47,363 bases of DNA from Candidatus Gastranaerophilales bacterium (GCA_944326555.1 CALVEK010000016.1:1-47363), one strand, 5' to 3'; positions 26,693 through 36,068 are shown, numbered from the stretch's first letter. The notes: generated by a model not told the origin, from the sequence alone. A program made the numbers and translations.

Positions 26693-26749
26693 TTTGCTTA
26701 ACACAAACAACAAGTTCATAATTTATATAGAGTATATTTAGAAAAAATA

Positions 26750-26800
26750 TTGTTATTATGATAACATTATGTTATTATGATAACAATAATTCTTCGAGGA
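26750..26800 (+). promoter_or_regulatory. Twin-palindrome operator embedded in the tolC-like promoter
   Basis: Two identical 14-mers GTTATTATGATAAC occur at 26752-26765 and 26771-26784, each a perfect GTTAT-N4-ATAAC palindrome, with 19-bp centre spacing. A promoter fits across them: TTGTTA (26750-26755), 17-bp spacer, TATTAT (26773-26778). The first palindrome therefore covers the -35 and the second the -10. This is the layout expected for steric repression by a dimeric TetR/MarR-type regulator. GAGGAG before the ATG at 26808 is the RBS. Confidence 0.7.
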
Positions 26801-26807
26801 GAATGGA

Positions 26808-28199
26808 ATGAAGTATAAAAGAGTAGCTGCAGCATTTATATTAGCAAGTATGTTAACCAATATAATAATGCCTGCAGCATGCACAGCCAAAACAAAACAA
26901 GACAGACAAAAAGAAAAGCAAAATAGCAAGTTAATAAAATCACAAGTATCCGAATACAGATTCGATTATGTAAACACTGACTGGTGGAAAGGGTTTGATG
27001 ACGAATACCTTAATGATTATATAATCAGAGCAATAGAAAATAACCACGACCTAAAAATCGCAACACTTAGAGTTGAACAGTACCATCAGATGACAAAATT
27101 ACAATTTGCAAGTGAGCTTCCGCAAGTTTCGGGTGGATTTTCTCCAACAGGTCTTAAGCTACCGGGCTCAACAAGCACAAGCGGTATTTGGGCTTTTCCT
27201 ATAATGGTTAACTATGAGCTTGATTTGTTTTTAAAGAATAGAGACAAAACAAAATCTGCCAAAAAAGAATGGGAAAAATCCAAATTTGAAGAAAGAGCCT
27301 CTTATATAGCAATTTCCTCTGCAGTTGGTTCAACATATTTTAATATTATCAGAGCCGACAAGCTCATTGAACTGCAAAAAGAAATTATCAATGACAGAAA
27401 ACAAATATATGAGCTTATGTCAGAGAGAAATAAAGTCGGACTAACTTCAACTGCTGATTTAGTAAGAGCAAACAAAGCATATATTGCAGCAACGGCAGAT
27501 TTGACAGATCTTGAAAAATCAAGAACGACTTTACTAAATAATCTTGCAGTACTAATTGGAGAAAGTCCTGCAAACATAGGGGAACTCAAACGCAAAGATT
27601 ACGATGAGTCCTACCTTGTAAAGATTCCTGAATCAATACCATCAGAAATAATTGACCAAAGACCAGACTACCTTGCAGCAGAAAAAATGGTGGAAAAAGC
27701 AGGCTTAGACGTTAGGATTGCTAAAAAAGAATTTCTTCCAAGATTAAACCTTATAGGTCTGATGGCATTTGGGGCATCATCATTTAGCAATGCTTTCAGC
27801 TGGGCAAACGTATTTGGCGTGCTAGGTGGTAGTGCGATGTTAGATTTATTTACAGGCGGTAAAAAAATTGCAAACCTCAAGCTAAAAAAGAATGCCTATG
27901 AACAAGTTCTTCATAATTACTACAATACAAACTTAAAAGCTATACAAGAGGTTAATGACTCACTTGTGGCTTTAAGACAGGATGACAAAAAATACAAAAC
28001 AAACCTAAACGTATACAAACTGGAACAAAAAGATTACAAGTTCAGTGAAAATAAATATGATGCAGGATTAATTTCATATTTGGATTTGCTTCAAAGAAAA
28101 GAAAATCTGCTTTCATTAAACAAACAGGTTGTTTCAAACAAAATTGACTGCAACATAGACTATATTGGTCTATACAAAGCAACAGGAACAAAATTGTAA
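26808..28199 (+). CDS. TolC/NodT-family outer-membrane efflux channel
   Basis: A 463-aa outer-membrane factor with a signal peptide ending near IIMPAACTAK; a Cys at this point may be lipidated as in NodT/OprM, though the lipobox is weak. Two OEP repeats are recognisable: the NHDLKIATLRVEQYHQM helix with LPQVSGGF, and the second half with QRPDYLAAEKMVEKAGLDVRIAKKEFLPRL. Such channels connect an inner-membrane RND, ABC or MFS pump to the outside. No pump or periplasmic adaptor gene is adjacent, so it is an orphan. Its promoter is overlain by a twin operator, implying inducible expression. Confidence 0.9.
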   Translation: MKYKRVAAAFILASMLTNIIMPAACTAKTKQDRQKEKQNSKLIKSQVSEYRFDYVNTDWWKGFDDEYLNDYIIRAIENNHDLKIATLRVEQYHQMTKLQFASELPQVSGGFSPTGLKLPGSTSTSGIWAFPIMVNYELDLFLKNRDKTKSAKKEWEKSKFEERASYIAISSAVGSTYFNIIRADKLIELQKEIINDRKQIYELMSERNKVGLTSTADLVRANKAYIAATADLTDLEKSRTTLLNNLAVLIGESPANIGELKRKDYDESYLVKIPESIPSEIIDQRPDYLAAEKMVEKAGLDVRIAKKEFLPRLNLIGLMAFGASSFSNAFSWANVFGVLGGSAMLDLFTGGKKIANLKLKKNAYEQVLHNYYNTNLKAIQEVNDSLVALRQDDKKYKTNLNVYKLEQKDYKFSENKYDAGLISYLDLLQRKENLLSLNKQVVSNKIDCNIDYIGLYKATGTKL

Positions 28200-28240
28200 C
28201 CTCACTCTAATTTCCAAACAAATTTCTTATATAAGAATTT

Positions 28241-28290
28241 AACAGCCAAGAAAATCAGGACCTCCCTAACTTCTTGGCGTTATTTTATGT
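28241..28290 (+). terminator. Probable terminator after the tolC-like gene
   Basis: AAC-a-GCCAAGAA (28241-28252) pairs with TTCTTGGCGTT (28271-28281) with one bulged A, followed by ATTTTAT. The 18-nt loop is long, so strength is uncertain. A second small palindrome, AAATTTCTTATATAAGAATTT, precedes it (28220-28240). Confidence 0.55.
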
Positions 28291-28371
28291 CTTAATAAAG
28301 CAAAAACGTAAAATAACTTAAAGATTAATAAAAAATAGGCAATTTAAAATATTCATAATACTAAAAGATAT

Positions 28372-29109
28372 ATGGTCATAAAAAGCACAAATCCAATACA
28401 ACAAGCCATGGTAAGGAATATATATAAATCCTTTACTAAATCTTGTCTGTCTGGAGCTGAAGCACCAAATACAATTAAGTCAAACTTTTTGCAAGTGAGT
28501 AAAACTTTCTATAAAAATGGAATGAGTGATGAGTTTTACAACAATACAAACAAACTATGCGTGCATCTGCTTAAAAACGGAAGACTTAAACTTGCAAATG
28601 TGCTACTTGGAGAACTAGGCAAAATATATTTAAGACTAGGAAAAATAAGCGAAGCCGAAACAACAATCAATAAATCATTGACAATAAGCAAACTGTTTAA
28701 TGATGAAATACATGTGTTTGCAAGATTAACAGATTTGGAATTTTTGTATAAAGATTCAAACAGACAAGACAAATTGATTAAAATACTAAAAGAAAAAATA
28801 AAAACAGCTGAAATAATTCTAAAAGACTACGAATTATACGTAAAAAACTATAAATCAATTTCACGACCGGCTACAGATTACCAAGGCATACAAATACAAC
28901 TAGCTTATGCATACAACGACATTGCGGAAATAACATTAAGAGAAAATCCAAAACAAAGCATAAGATTACTTCAACAAGCAAAAAAAATATATGAGGACAT
29001 GGGACGACATACAGAATCGAACTATCTTGAGGTAAAACTAAAAAACATAAGCAAGAGAATTCACAAATACGACAGTAGAAAATCAATGCATTTTGAGAAT
29101 ACTAAATAG
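28372..29109 (+). CDS. Helical-repeat (TPR-like) protein
   Basis: A 245-aa, Lys-rich, all-helical protein. Segments such as LANVLLGELGKIYLRLGKIS + EAETTINKSL, and later LAYAYNDIAEITLRENP + KQSIRLLQQAKKIYEDM, match the A/B-helix rhythm of tetratricopeptide repeats, giving perhaps three to four repeats. TPR proteins mediate protein contacts; no partner is evident. No signal peptide. There is no Shine-Dalgarno at the ATG; a CATAAT (28354-28359) lies just upstream, hinting at a very short leader. Confidence 0.65.
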   Translation: MVIKSTNPIQQAMVRNIYKSFTKSCLSGAEAPNTIKSNFLQVSKTFYKNGMSDEFYNNTNKLCVHLLKNGRLKLANVLLGELGKIYLRLGKISEAETTINKSLTISKLFNDEIHVFARLTDLEFLYKDSNRQDKLIKILKEKIKTAEIILKDYELYVKNYKSISRPATDYQGIQIQLAYAYNDIAEITLRENPKQSIRLLQQAKKIYEDMGRHTESNYLEVKLKNISKRIHKYDSRKSMHFENTK

Positions 29110-29491
29110 TCCAGTGAAAATACTTGTTTTTTATAACAAAATTCAGATTATGCCCTGTGCATTGGTAACAATGAAATTATAGATTTAAATTCATAAGTAT
29201 GCTACGGGAATAAATCAAGGAAAATAAGGTACAGAAAAATTTAATACTATATATATAATGAAAAAACTTGAGAATTTTAAGAATACGTATTAAAAAATAC
29301 AAATTTGAAAAAAGCTACAAATAGTAAAACATATTTATAAAAACAGATGTACAAGACACATAGTTTGCTATCTCAGTACACACTCTAAAGTTTATAAGAT
29401 TACTTCAAAACAAAAAACTTTTTTCATAGTAATAATGACTTCTATAAATACTCTATCATTACTAGCAAAGCGAAACAATCTACCCAATCTG
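29110..29491. other. Gene-free AT-rich spacer
   Basis: About 380 bp between the TPR-like gene and the 3' end of the minus-strand glycan cluster. No supported reading frame, tRNA or strong hairpin. Minor features are a short TTGTT/AACAA hairpin near 29126 and a 10-bp palindrome AATACGTATT at 29282-29291. No convincing terminator for either side was found. Confidence 0.6.
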
Positions 29492-30502
29492 TTATTTAGT
29501 ATTTTGGGTTTTATTCTTTACGTAGCTCATAATTTTTACATTGAATAATTTTATTATTTTAATTTTTTCTTGTTTTTTTCTATAAGTTAGTATTTCAAAA
29601 ATAAAAGGAATTCCTCGTTTTTTATAACAAATCCCATTTTTAAAGAATTCATTATAATCTTCCATAACATTTAATTCATTAATCCATTTAATTATTTCAG
29701 TTTTATATGCATTATTACTATTAATACAATCATCTATCCATATTAAAAGTTTTTCAGGTGGTTTTTTATGATATTTTTTTATATATTGAATAACTCCCTT
29801 AACTTGTCTTAAAGAATTAGATGAAATATTTGCTGAATGACGTCTATAATTTACACTTTCTTTATGTAAAACTTTAAATTTTAAATTAGGATGTTCTAAT
29901 AAATATCTAGAAACTTTTGTTCTTAATATTAAATCATCACAAATCATATCATCATCAAAACCACCAATAGCATCAATGATTTCCTTTCTATAGATAGCTC
30001 CTTGTACATAATAAGAATGTATATCTTCATAATCTAATTTTAATAAATCTTTCGATTTAGGAAATATCATTTTATCAAGTGGCATTTTAGTATAATCATT
30101 AATAGATTCACCTTTATCATTTATACAATGTATTTTAGAATCACATATAAATGCTAGATTTATATCTTTTAGTAAATAATTAACTTTTTTCTTGATAGTA
30201 TTTTTTATATAGTTGTCATCACATGCGATAAATGTAATATATTCTCCTTTTGCTAATTGAATTAATTTATTAAAATTTTCTCCTATACAACCAGAATTAT
30301 CTTGAGATATAACAGTAATAGGACAAGGAGAAATTTCTTTTAACTTCTTTAAAATAGTAACAGATTCATCTGTTGAACCATCATCTAATGCAATTATTTC
30401 AATATTTTTATAATCTTGTTCCCAAATACTTTTTATACATTCTTCTATATAATTTGCATGATTATATGATAGGCAACAAAAAGACATTAAACCTTTATTC
30501 AT
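29492..30502 (-). CDS. GT2 glycosyltransferase
   Basis: A 336-aa GT-A fold inverting glycosyltransferase: [20 protein letters not shown] at the N-terminus, [10 protein letters not shown], and ACDD (DxD-like) for nucleotide-sugar metal binding. The C-terminal tail ends [16 protein letters not shown], a short '(I/L)FG/N(I/V)(K/P)I' tail seen on many LPS glycosyltransferases. It is the last gene of the long minus-strand cluster and overlaps the aminotransferase stop by 8 nt. Donor and acceptor unknown; the adjacency suggests transfer of the amino sugar. Its DNA is more AT-rich than the housekeeping genes. Confidence 0.85.
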   Translation of the reverse strand: MNKGLMSFCCLSYNHANYIEECIKSIWEQDYKNIEIIALDDGSTDESVTILKKLKEISPCPITVISQDNSGCIGENFNKLIQLAKGEYITFIACDDNYIKNTIKKKVNYLLKDINLAFICDSKIHCINDKGESINDYTKMPLDKMIFPKSKDLLKLDYEDIHSYYVQGAIYRKEIIDAIGGFDDDMICDDLILRTKVSRYLLEHPNLKFKVLHKESVNYRRHSANISSNSLRQVKGVIQYIKKYHKKPPEKLLIWIDDCINSNNAYKTEIIKWINELNVMEDYNEFFKNGICYKKRGIPFIFEILTYRKKQEKIKIIKLFNVKIMSYVKNKTQNTK

Positions 30503-31583
30503 AATTATTTACAACCTCCACAACTTTTTGGACTTCTACATCCGTTATTACAGGAGACATCGGAAGACTTATTATTGTTCTGTGTATTTCTTCTGTTATC
30601 GGATAAGACAAATTAGCCCACTCTTTGTACGCATTTTGTTTATGTGGCGGAGTTGGATAATGAATTATTGTTTGGATTTCATTTTCTACCAAGTATTTTT
30701 GAAATTTATCTCTTTCTTTTGTCCTGACGGCAAATATATGCCAAACATGAGAATCTTCATTGTATGCTGTAGGTAATATTATTTTTTCATTTTTGATATT
30801 TTCTCTATAATATTTAGAAATTTCTCTACGTCTTTGGTTATCTTTATCTATATATTTGAGTTTGACATCCAATACAGCAGCTTGGATTTCATCAAGACGA
30901 GAATTTACTCCTTTATAAATGTGATGATATTTTCTATCACTACCGTAGTTTGCAATAGCTTTAATTTTTTGAGCTAATTCATCATCATTAGTTGTAACAG
31001 CTCCACCATCTCCCATACAACCCAGATTTTTACCTGGGTAAAAAGAAAAGGCTGATGCATCGGATAGATTGCCTGTTCTTTTATCTTTGTAATATGCGCC
31101 GTGGGCTTGGGCAGAGTCTTCTATAACTTTTAGATTGTATTTCTTAGCCAAATCCCAAATTTTATCCATTTGTACGGCTTGACCATATAAATGAACTACC
31201 ATTATTGCTTTTGTTTTTGGTGTTATTTTTTCTTCTATTAAATCAGGATTTATATTGTAAGTGTTAATATGAGGTTCAATAAGGATCGGCGTGCATCCGT
31301 TTTGCGATATGGCTAGAATTGAGGCAATGTAGGTATTAGCAGGTACAATTATTTCATCGCCAATACCAAATCCCATTGCTTTAATAATAAGGTTAAGGGC
31401 ATCAAGTCCGTTTGCAACTCCAATACAATGTTTTGTGCCACAGTATTGAGCAAAGTTTTTGCAAAAAATTTCATTTTCTTCACCTTGCAGATACCAACCT
31501 TTATCAAGAATCGTTTTAATCCTTAAATCAATCTCATCTCTAAAACGGTTATTTATTTTTTCTAAATCTAAAAATTTAATCAT
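30495..31583 (-). CDS. DegT/DnrJ/EryC1/StrS sugar aminotransferase (FdtB/QdtB type)
   Basis: A 362-aa PLP enzyme. PLP lysine is in SFYPGKNLG; other hallmarks are [27 protein letters not shown] and EDSAQAHGA. The overall pattern (FLDLEKIN at the start, [30 protein letters not shown]) most resembles transaminases making dTDP-3-amino-3,6-dideoxyhexoses. An FdtA/QdtA-like ketoisomerase is in the same cluster, which strengthens this. The start at 31583 follows AAGGATT; a longer reading to 31652 lacks support. It overlaps the aldolase stop by 8 nt. Confidence 0.9.
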   Translation of the reverse strand: MIKFLDLEKINNRFRDEIDLRIKTILDKGWYLQGEENEIFCKNFAQYCGTKHCIGVANGLDALNLIIKAMGFGIGDEIIVPANTYIASILAISQNGCTPILIEPHINTYNINPDLIEEKITPKTKAIMVVHLYGQAVQMDKIWDLAKKYNLKVIEDSAQAHGAYYKDKRTGNLSDASAFSFYPGKNLGCMGDGGAVTTNDDELAQKIKAIANYGSDRKYHHIYKGVNSRLDEIQAAVLDVKLKYIDKDNQRRREISKYYRENIKNEKIILPTAYNEDSHVWHIFAVRTKERDKFQKYLVENEIQTIIHYPTPPHKQNAYKEWANLSYPITEEIHRTIISLPMSPVITDVEVQKVVEVVNNYE

Positions 31584-33159
31584 GATTAATCCTTGCAATT
31601 TTGTATATTGTTTTAGTAATAAAGTTAATATTAATTTTATCTTGCATGTCATTTAGCTCATTTGTCATAATTTCATTTCTTTCATCAAATTCATTGATTT
31701 TGGCATTATTAATTAAGTCATCAGTAACATAGTTCTCAGTTGGAACATTAGAAAAGCCATCCAATCCTGCAATATTTATATTTTTTATTCCTATCTGTAT
31801 GAATAGTTTAAACAACATTAATGCAACATTATCAAACATTTTAGAATTATTTAAATATGATGAATAATTGATAATTTTTGCTTGTTCAGGGATATTTTCT
31901 ATATTTGACGAAACAACTAATGGCATAGAATAATCTGTCAAAGATTCAAATCTTTTCATATTAGTTATAAAAACTAAATCTTCATTATAATCTTTGGGTA
32001 TAAAGTTTAAGGAAATTATAAACGGATTTTCTTTTTGTATAAACCCATTTATCTTGTCCCTTTCATTTGTTAAAGATTTTCCTGGAGCTAAAATTAATAT
32101 TTTTTTATTTAATAATAAATTCTTTAGATATTTTAATGTTTTAGAATCATCAATAGAGTCAGAAAAATTATCCAAATATATTTGTTTAATTAAATCGGTA
32201 TCATAAGACGATTTTTTATCATTTGGAATAACTTGCAATAATTTATTAATTATTTCAACCGGGACGGTTTGTTTGTCAACCAAGAATTTTGCATAATTAG
32301 GGTGGCAATGATTAATTGCAGCCAAATAATATGGAACAGAATACCCCCAAGGTGTTTTAGCAAAAATCGGATTGATTTGTTCGTCAATGATTTTTAAAAT
32401 AGGAATAATATCATAATCACCATTATAATTATCATTAATATATTGGGTAAGAAGTTCAGTACATAGGTTTCCTGCACCCCTTCCCATTCCAAATACGGTA
32501 GAGTCTATTATCAGCTCTCTATCTCTACAAACTTTCATCAGGCATTGAGCATTAGAAAAAGAAAGCTGTAAATTATTGTGTGAATGAAAACATAGAGCAA
32601 TATCTTTATTTAGATTATAATCTATTAAATAATATAATCTCAATAAGTCTTTTTCTTTTAATATACCCTTTGTATCAACAATTGAAAACCCATAAGGTTT
32701 TAATTTATTTATCTTTCCAATTAAAGATAATAATTCTGCATCTGTATAAGTATCAATATTTGTTGGATTAACAAAAACCTTATAGCCCGCTTGTTTTATT
32801 TTTTCAAAGTATTTAAAAGCTTCTTCTATTTCATTTTTTTTAAATGTGACTCTTATAGAATCTAATAAAATAGTTTTTGTTTTTTTGATTATTTTATTTT
32901 GAGAAAATTGTCCATATATAATCATCGCAACCATATTAGAATTTTTAGGACGATAAATTTTATTTAAGTCTTTGATATTGTTATATAAAGTTTTATTAGA
33001 ATTAAACTCAGTATCCTTTAAAAAGCCACATTCAATGTAATCAATGTTTGCTTCATTCAAATTGCAATAAATATCAGAAATCACCTTTTGAGTGAATTTC
33101 CAACTATTTACATATCCACCATCTCTTAACGTGCAATCTAGTATTTTAATATTTTTCAT
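31576..33159 (-). CDS. DRE-TIM aldolase fused to a GT42/DUF115-like domain
   Basis: A 527-aa two-domain protein. Residues 1-300 are an HMG-CoA-lyase/4-hydroxy-2-oxovalerate-aldolase type TIM barrel with LDCTLRDGG at 7-15 (metal Asp, catalytic Arg), metal-binding FHSHNN (191-196) and the glycine loop GMGRGAGN (224-231). Residues ~352-510 form a Rossmann-like domain beginning [12 protein letters not shown] and continuing to [14 protein letters not shown]. This resembles GT42 sialyltransferase and DUF115/MAF domains and the stand-alone protein at 34682. The family chemistry (pyruvate-type aldol condensation) with the neighbouring cytidylyltransferase suggests synthesis of a 2-keto sugar acid; this is inference. 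It overlaps kdsB-like and degT genes at its ends. Confidence 0.8.
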   Translation of the reverse strand: MKNIKILDCTLRDGGYVNSWKFTQKVISDIYCNLNEANIDYIECGFLKDTEFNSNKTLYNNIKDLNKIYRPKNSNMVAMIIYGQFSQNKIIKKTKTILLDSIRVTFKKNEIEEAFKYFEKIKQAGYKVFVNPTNIDTYTDAELLSLIGKINKLKPYGFSIVDTKGILKEKDLLRLYYLIDYNLNKDIALCFHSHNNLQLSFSNAQCLMKVCRDRELIIDSTVFGMGRGAGNLCTELLTQYINDNYNGDYDIIPILKIIDEQINPIFAKTPWGYSVPYYLAAINHCHPNYAKFLVDKQTVPVEIINKLLQVIPNDKKSSYDTDLIKQIYLDNFSDSIDDSKTLKYLKNLLLNKKILILAPGKSLTNERDKINGFIQKENPFIISLNFIPKDYNEDLVFITNMKRFESLTDYSMPLVVSSNIENIPEQAKIINYSSYLNNSKMFDNVALMLFKLFIQIGIKNINIAGLDGFSNVPTENYVTDDLINNAKINEFDERNEIMTNELNDMQDKININFITKTIYKIARINHD

Positions 33160-33880
33160 ATTGTCCTTTTATGATTTCTCTAACTTTTTCTAAATCTTTT
33201 TTGGTATCAACAGAAATAGACTCTGAAGAAACCTCAACAAATTTTAGCTCTTTATTATTTTCAAGAAAACGTAGATGGTCAATATCCTCAACATTTTCAA
33301 GCACACCCATGCTTGTGTTTACAAAGAAGTCTAATGACTCTTTTGTAAAACATTCAATGCCCACATACTTTTTATACTCAAAAAACAAAGAGTTCTTTGG
33401 TGCAGGTATCGGCTGTCTTGATAAATATAACGCCTTACCCGAAGCATTAGTTACTATTTTTATATTACCAATATCAATAGTCTCGGCAGGATTAGTCAAT
33501 ACTCTATATGCGCCTGTAAAAAAATTTCTTTCTGTTGAAGCAGCCAAAATAACTTTTACAATTGAATCTACATCAATCAAAGGCTCATCGCCGTTAATAC
33601 ATACATATATATCCGCTTTTATTTTATCTGAAACTTCCTGTACGCGCGAAATATGATTAGGATGATTATTTCTTGTCATTAGGACACTTACCCCATATTT
33701 ATCACATTCATTTTTAATTCTAATATCATCAGTAGCGACAAAAATTTCACTTAACTCTCTCACATTTTTTACTTGATTGTATACCCACCAAATCATTGGC
33801 TTGCCGCAAATATCAGCTAATGGCTTACCCGGAAATCTTGTAGATTCATATCTTGCAGGTATAACCCCGACAATTTTCAT
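33146..33880 (-). CDS. Divergent KdsB-like CMP-sugar synthetase
   Basis: A 244-aa cytidylyltransferase of the KdsB (CMP-Kdo synthetase) fold: VIPARYESTRFPGKPL nucleotide loop, VATDDIRI, INGDEPLID metal site and the ESISVDTKKDLEKVR end. In genuine KdsB the substrate loop reads S-G-T-D-R-x-x-E; here it is HISRVQEVS, lacking the Gly-Thr-Asp. This supports an acid-sugar substrate other than Kdo. Typical length. Start overlaps the HAD gene stop (ATGA), and its 3' end overlaps the aldolase start by 14 nt, so the trio is tightly coupled. Confidence 0.85.
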   Translation of the reverse strand: MKIVGVIPARYESTRFPGKPLADICGKPMIWWVYNQVKNVRELSEIFVATDDIRIKNECDKYGVSVLMTRNNHPNHISRVQEVSDKIKADIYVCINGDEPLIDVDSIVKVILAASTERNFFTGAYRVLTNPAETIDIGNIKIVTNASGKALYLSRQPIPAPKNSLFFEYKKYVGIECFTKESLDFFVNTSMGVLENVEDIDHLRFLENNKELKFVEVSSESISVDTKKDLEKVREIIKGQYEKY

Positions 33881-34593
33881 TTCACACTCTCCTTAAGCAA
33901 TATGTCCAGTATACTTTTTTCACTATGACCGTTTTTCTTAGGATTAACATAACCCCAATCGGTAAGTAATGTCATTATATTTTTATTATTACAGCTTACG
34001 ATATTTTCATAGCTGTCATCGATAAGAATAGCCTTTTTTACATTTTTTTTCAACATATAATTGTTTATAAATTCACCTTTTGTAAATCCAACAATATCCT
34101 CTTTGCCAAAAATTAAATCCTCATCAAAAGACACTTGCCAATATTTTAATTTAGCAATTATAGCTGTTTTGGTTTTTGTTGATAAAATCGCATAATTTTC
34201 CTCTAGAAATCTATCTCTAATCTTTGTTAGAAAAGATGTTGGAGATTCAAGTTGATTCCAAAAATCAAATTCCGCATTTATGAGCTCTGCTCTTTTTCTT
34301 AAAAATTTATTATTAAAATTACTTGATTGAACATTCTGTCCGCCAGAGATTAGCATATCAAATGTTTTTTCAATCGAAACCGAATCAGCTATCTCGCAAG
34401 ATTTTAACAAAAAATAATATTGCCAGCTATTTGTAATTAAATACCTATATTGTCTAAAAATCTCGTACAAATTATCTAATGGCGAATGAACATCAGTACC
34501 ATAATAGGCATATCGGCTCAGCAAATATGCCTCTTTAACACTATCACATAGTACCCCGTCAAAATCTATAAATATAGCATATGCAACAGTCAT
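33877..34593 (-). CDS. HAD-superfamily hydrolase of the aldolase/CMP cassette
   Basis: A 238-aa HAD enzyme: motif I DFDGVLCDS (near 10-18), motif III lysine region, motif IV ILIDDSYENI. The ~110-residue insert between motif I and the core is a helical cap, so a small phosphorylated metabolite is a reasonable substrate. By analogy with KdsC in the Kdo pathway, it may dephosphorylate the aldol product before CMP activation. Overlaps the KdsB-like gene by 4 nt. The specific substrate is not determinable. Confidence 0.78.
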   Translation of the reverse strand: MTVAYAIFIDFDGVLCDSVKEAYLLSRYAYYGTDVHSPLDNLYEIFRQYRYLITNSWQYYFLLKSCEIADSVSIEKTFDMLISGGQNVQSSNFNNKFLRKRAELINAEFDFWNQLESPTSFLTKIRDRFLEENYAILSTKTKTAIIAKLKYWQVSFDEDLIFGKEDIVGFTKGEFINNYMLKKNVKKAILIDDSYENIVSCNNKNIMTLLTDWGYVNPKKNGHSEKSILDILLKESVK

Positions 34594-34681
34594 TGCTATC
34601 TAACCTCGTAATTACTTTGTAAACACTTTTTGATACACTTTTCTTTATTATATGAGGCAACTACAAATGAAACCTTACACA

Positions 34682-35608
34682 TCAATCACGCAATTCCTTC
34701 AAAGTATTCTCGCCAGAAAGTTCAGGATATTCATTAATATATGCTTCAGTGTACATATCATTAAAAAGACCTTTGAGGCCTATAGGATTTAGCGAAACAA
34801 TTTCAACATCAGGGTACTCATAATCAGCAAACTTCTTAAAGCTTTTCCAGATATTTAAAGAATAATCGTTTACTTTTACCTCTTGTTTATCATTGTCGTA
34901 GAAATACCCTTGAGTTTCATCACATCCAACAAGGTAGATTTTTCTCGGATGAGTATATAGCAAAAACTGCAAAGCAGAAAAGACAGTGCCCTCAAAATCA
35001 CCCAATGGTTCAAAAGACAACTCTCTTGCCCATTTATGAGATACTACATCCTCTAACAATAAAATGTTCGCTTGAGAATTAAGGTAATTATACATAGGAA
35101 TTTGAGCACAATTAGTCAAATGTTTTATTTGCTTAAATCTCCTTTCAGGAATTAAGCAATAAAATTTTTCACAATCATTCCCGATATAATTATCAACCAA
35201 TATATTTGTATCATTTGTAGAAAAATTATCGGTCAAAAAGGCATAATCAAATTCTATTTTGTCAAAAACCACAGCCCTATTGATAGATAAATGTTTAGCA
35301 TTTGATATAGGATTATAATAGTTTACAGTCGGACCACATGCAACTATAACAACATCTTTATCTTGATTGCAGTTTCTGTATTTTTGCAAGTACGCATGAA
35401 CAATTGGAGCTTGAACTTGAATAGGCAAGTTATATTTTATATCTTCTAGCTCTTTTATGATAGGATTTATTTCATAAGATTCAGAATATTTAACCCCTAA
35501 AAAATAGTGTTTTGTTTTGAAATTACAAGTTTTTTGTTTATATATTTCAATCCCACAGAAATATATTCTTTTAGAATTTTCATCTTTTTTTACTTTTATA
35601 ATTTTCAT
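34682..35608 (-). CDS. GT42/DUF115-like putative glycosyltransferase
   Basis: A 308-aa protein. After an N-terminal lead with two short FCGIEIYKQ/FLGVKYSES motifs (LPS-enzyme 'FGI' tails), a Rossmann-type domain begins DVVIVACGPTV (85-95), followed by SINRAVVF and DYAFLTDN. Later comes GTVFSALQFLLYTHPRKIYL and VGCDETQ. This order matches what I recall of CstI-like GT42 sialyltransferases (GNGPSL...RCNQFYF...AVAIALGYKEIYLSGID) and DUF115/MAF proteins, both users of CMP-activated acid sugars. Location 88 nt upstream of the CMP-synthetase module fits a transferase for its product; inference. Confidence 0.6.
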   Translation of the reverse strand: MKIIKVKKDENSKRIYFCGIEIYKQKTCNFKTKHYFLGVKYSESYEINPIIKELEDIKYNLPIQVQAPIVHAYLQKYRNCNQDKDVVIVACGPTVNYYNPISNAKHLSINRAVVFDKIEFDYAFLTDNFSTNDTNILVDNYIGNDCEKFYCLIPERRFKQIKHLTNCAQIPMYNYLNSQANILLLEDVVSHKWARELSFEPLGDFEGTVFSALQFLLYTHPRKIYLVGCDETQGYFYDNDKQEVKVNDYSLNIWKSFKKFADYEYPDVEIVSLNPIGLKGLFNDMYTEAYINEYPELSGENTLKELRD

Positions 35609-35713
35609 AATTTTTTAATATCTCCTTTAATTTATTTAATTTTATAATTTATAAGATAACGAATTTTAATATTTTTATTAAATAGGCTAATACCGATATA
35701 TTTCATTCCATTT

Positions 35714-36043
35714 TCACGTATTTTTGATATACGCATTAATTTGTTTTTGATTTTGTTTTGGTATAAGAAATCTTTTGAATTCTTCTCTACCAAGATACGA
35801 TTTCGACATTTTTAAAAATTTAGGTTTGTATTCAAAGGGAGTATTATTGTAAGATAAATTTAATATAAAAAATTTATATTTATCATAATTTATCTTACAC
35901 ATATTAAAAATATTTTCATTTTGAATAAAATAGTCATCAAAGTCGTGTAAAACATTAAAAATATCTAAATATTTAATTGATGTTGAATTGCATATAGAAA
36001 ATTCATTGACTCTATAATAATGAAGTACTTGTTCTGTAAACAT
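35714..36043 (-). pseudogene. C-terminal remnant of a GT2 glycosyltransferase
   Basis: The 109-residue reading (MFTEQVLHYYRVNEFSICNS...) resembles the C-terminal third of GT2 enzymes, where a HYYRxNxxSIxxS segment follows the catalytic domain. The GT-A nucleotide-binding half is absent. Upstream of 36043 the frame runs into the 3' end of the GT9-like gene (SYENFNQGRKL), consistent with a deletion joining the two. AAGGGAG before ATG 36043 means it may still be translated. Most likely a decaying gene in a turnover-prone cluster. Confidence 0.6.
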
Positions 36044-36068
36044 AAGTTTTCTCCCTTGATTAAAATTT

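Noticed and set aside
26752-26784. CRISPR-like repeat pair
   Set aside because: Only two 14-bp copies with a 5-bp gap; each is an internal palindrome on promoter boxes, so an operator explains it better.
29470-29511. Terminator of the minus-strand glycan cluster (ACCCAA/TTGGGT)
   Set aside because: The stem is only 6 bp, overlaps the stop codon and has no T-tract on the minus strand.
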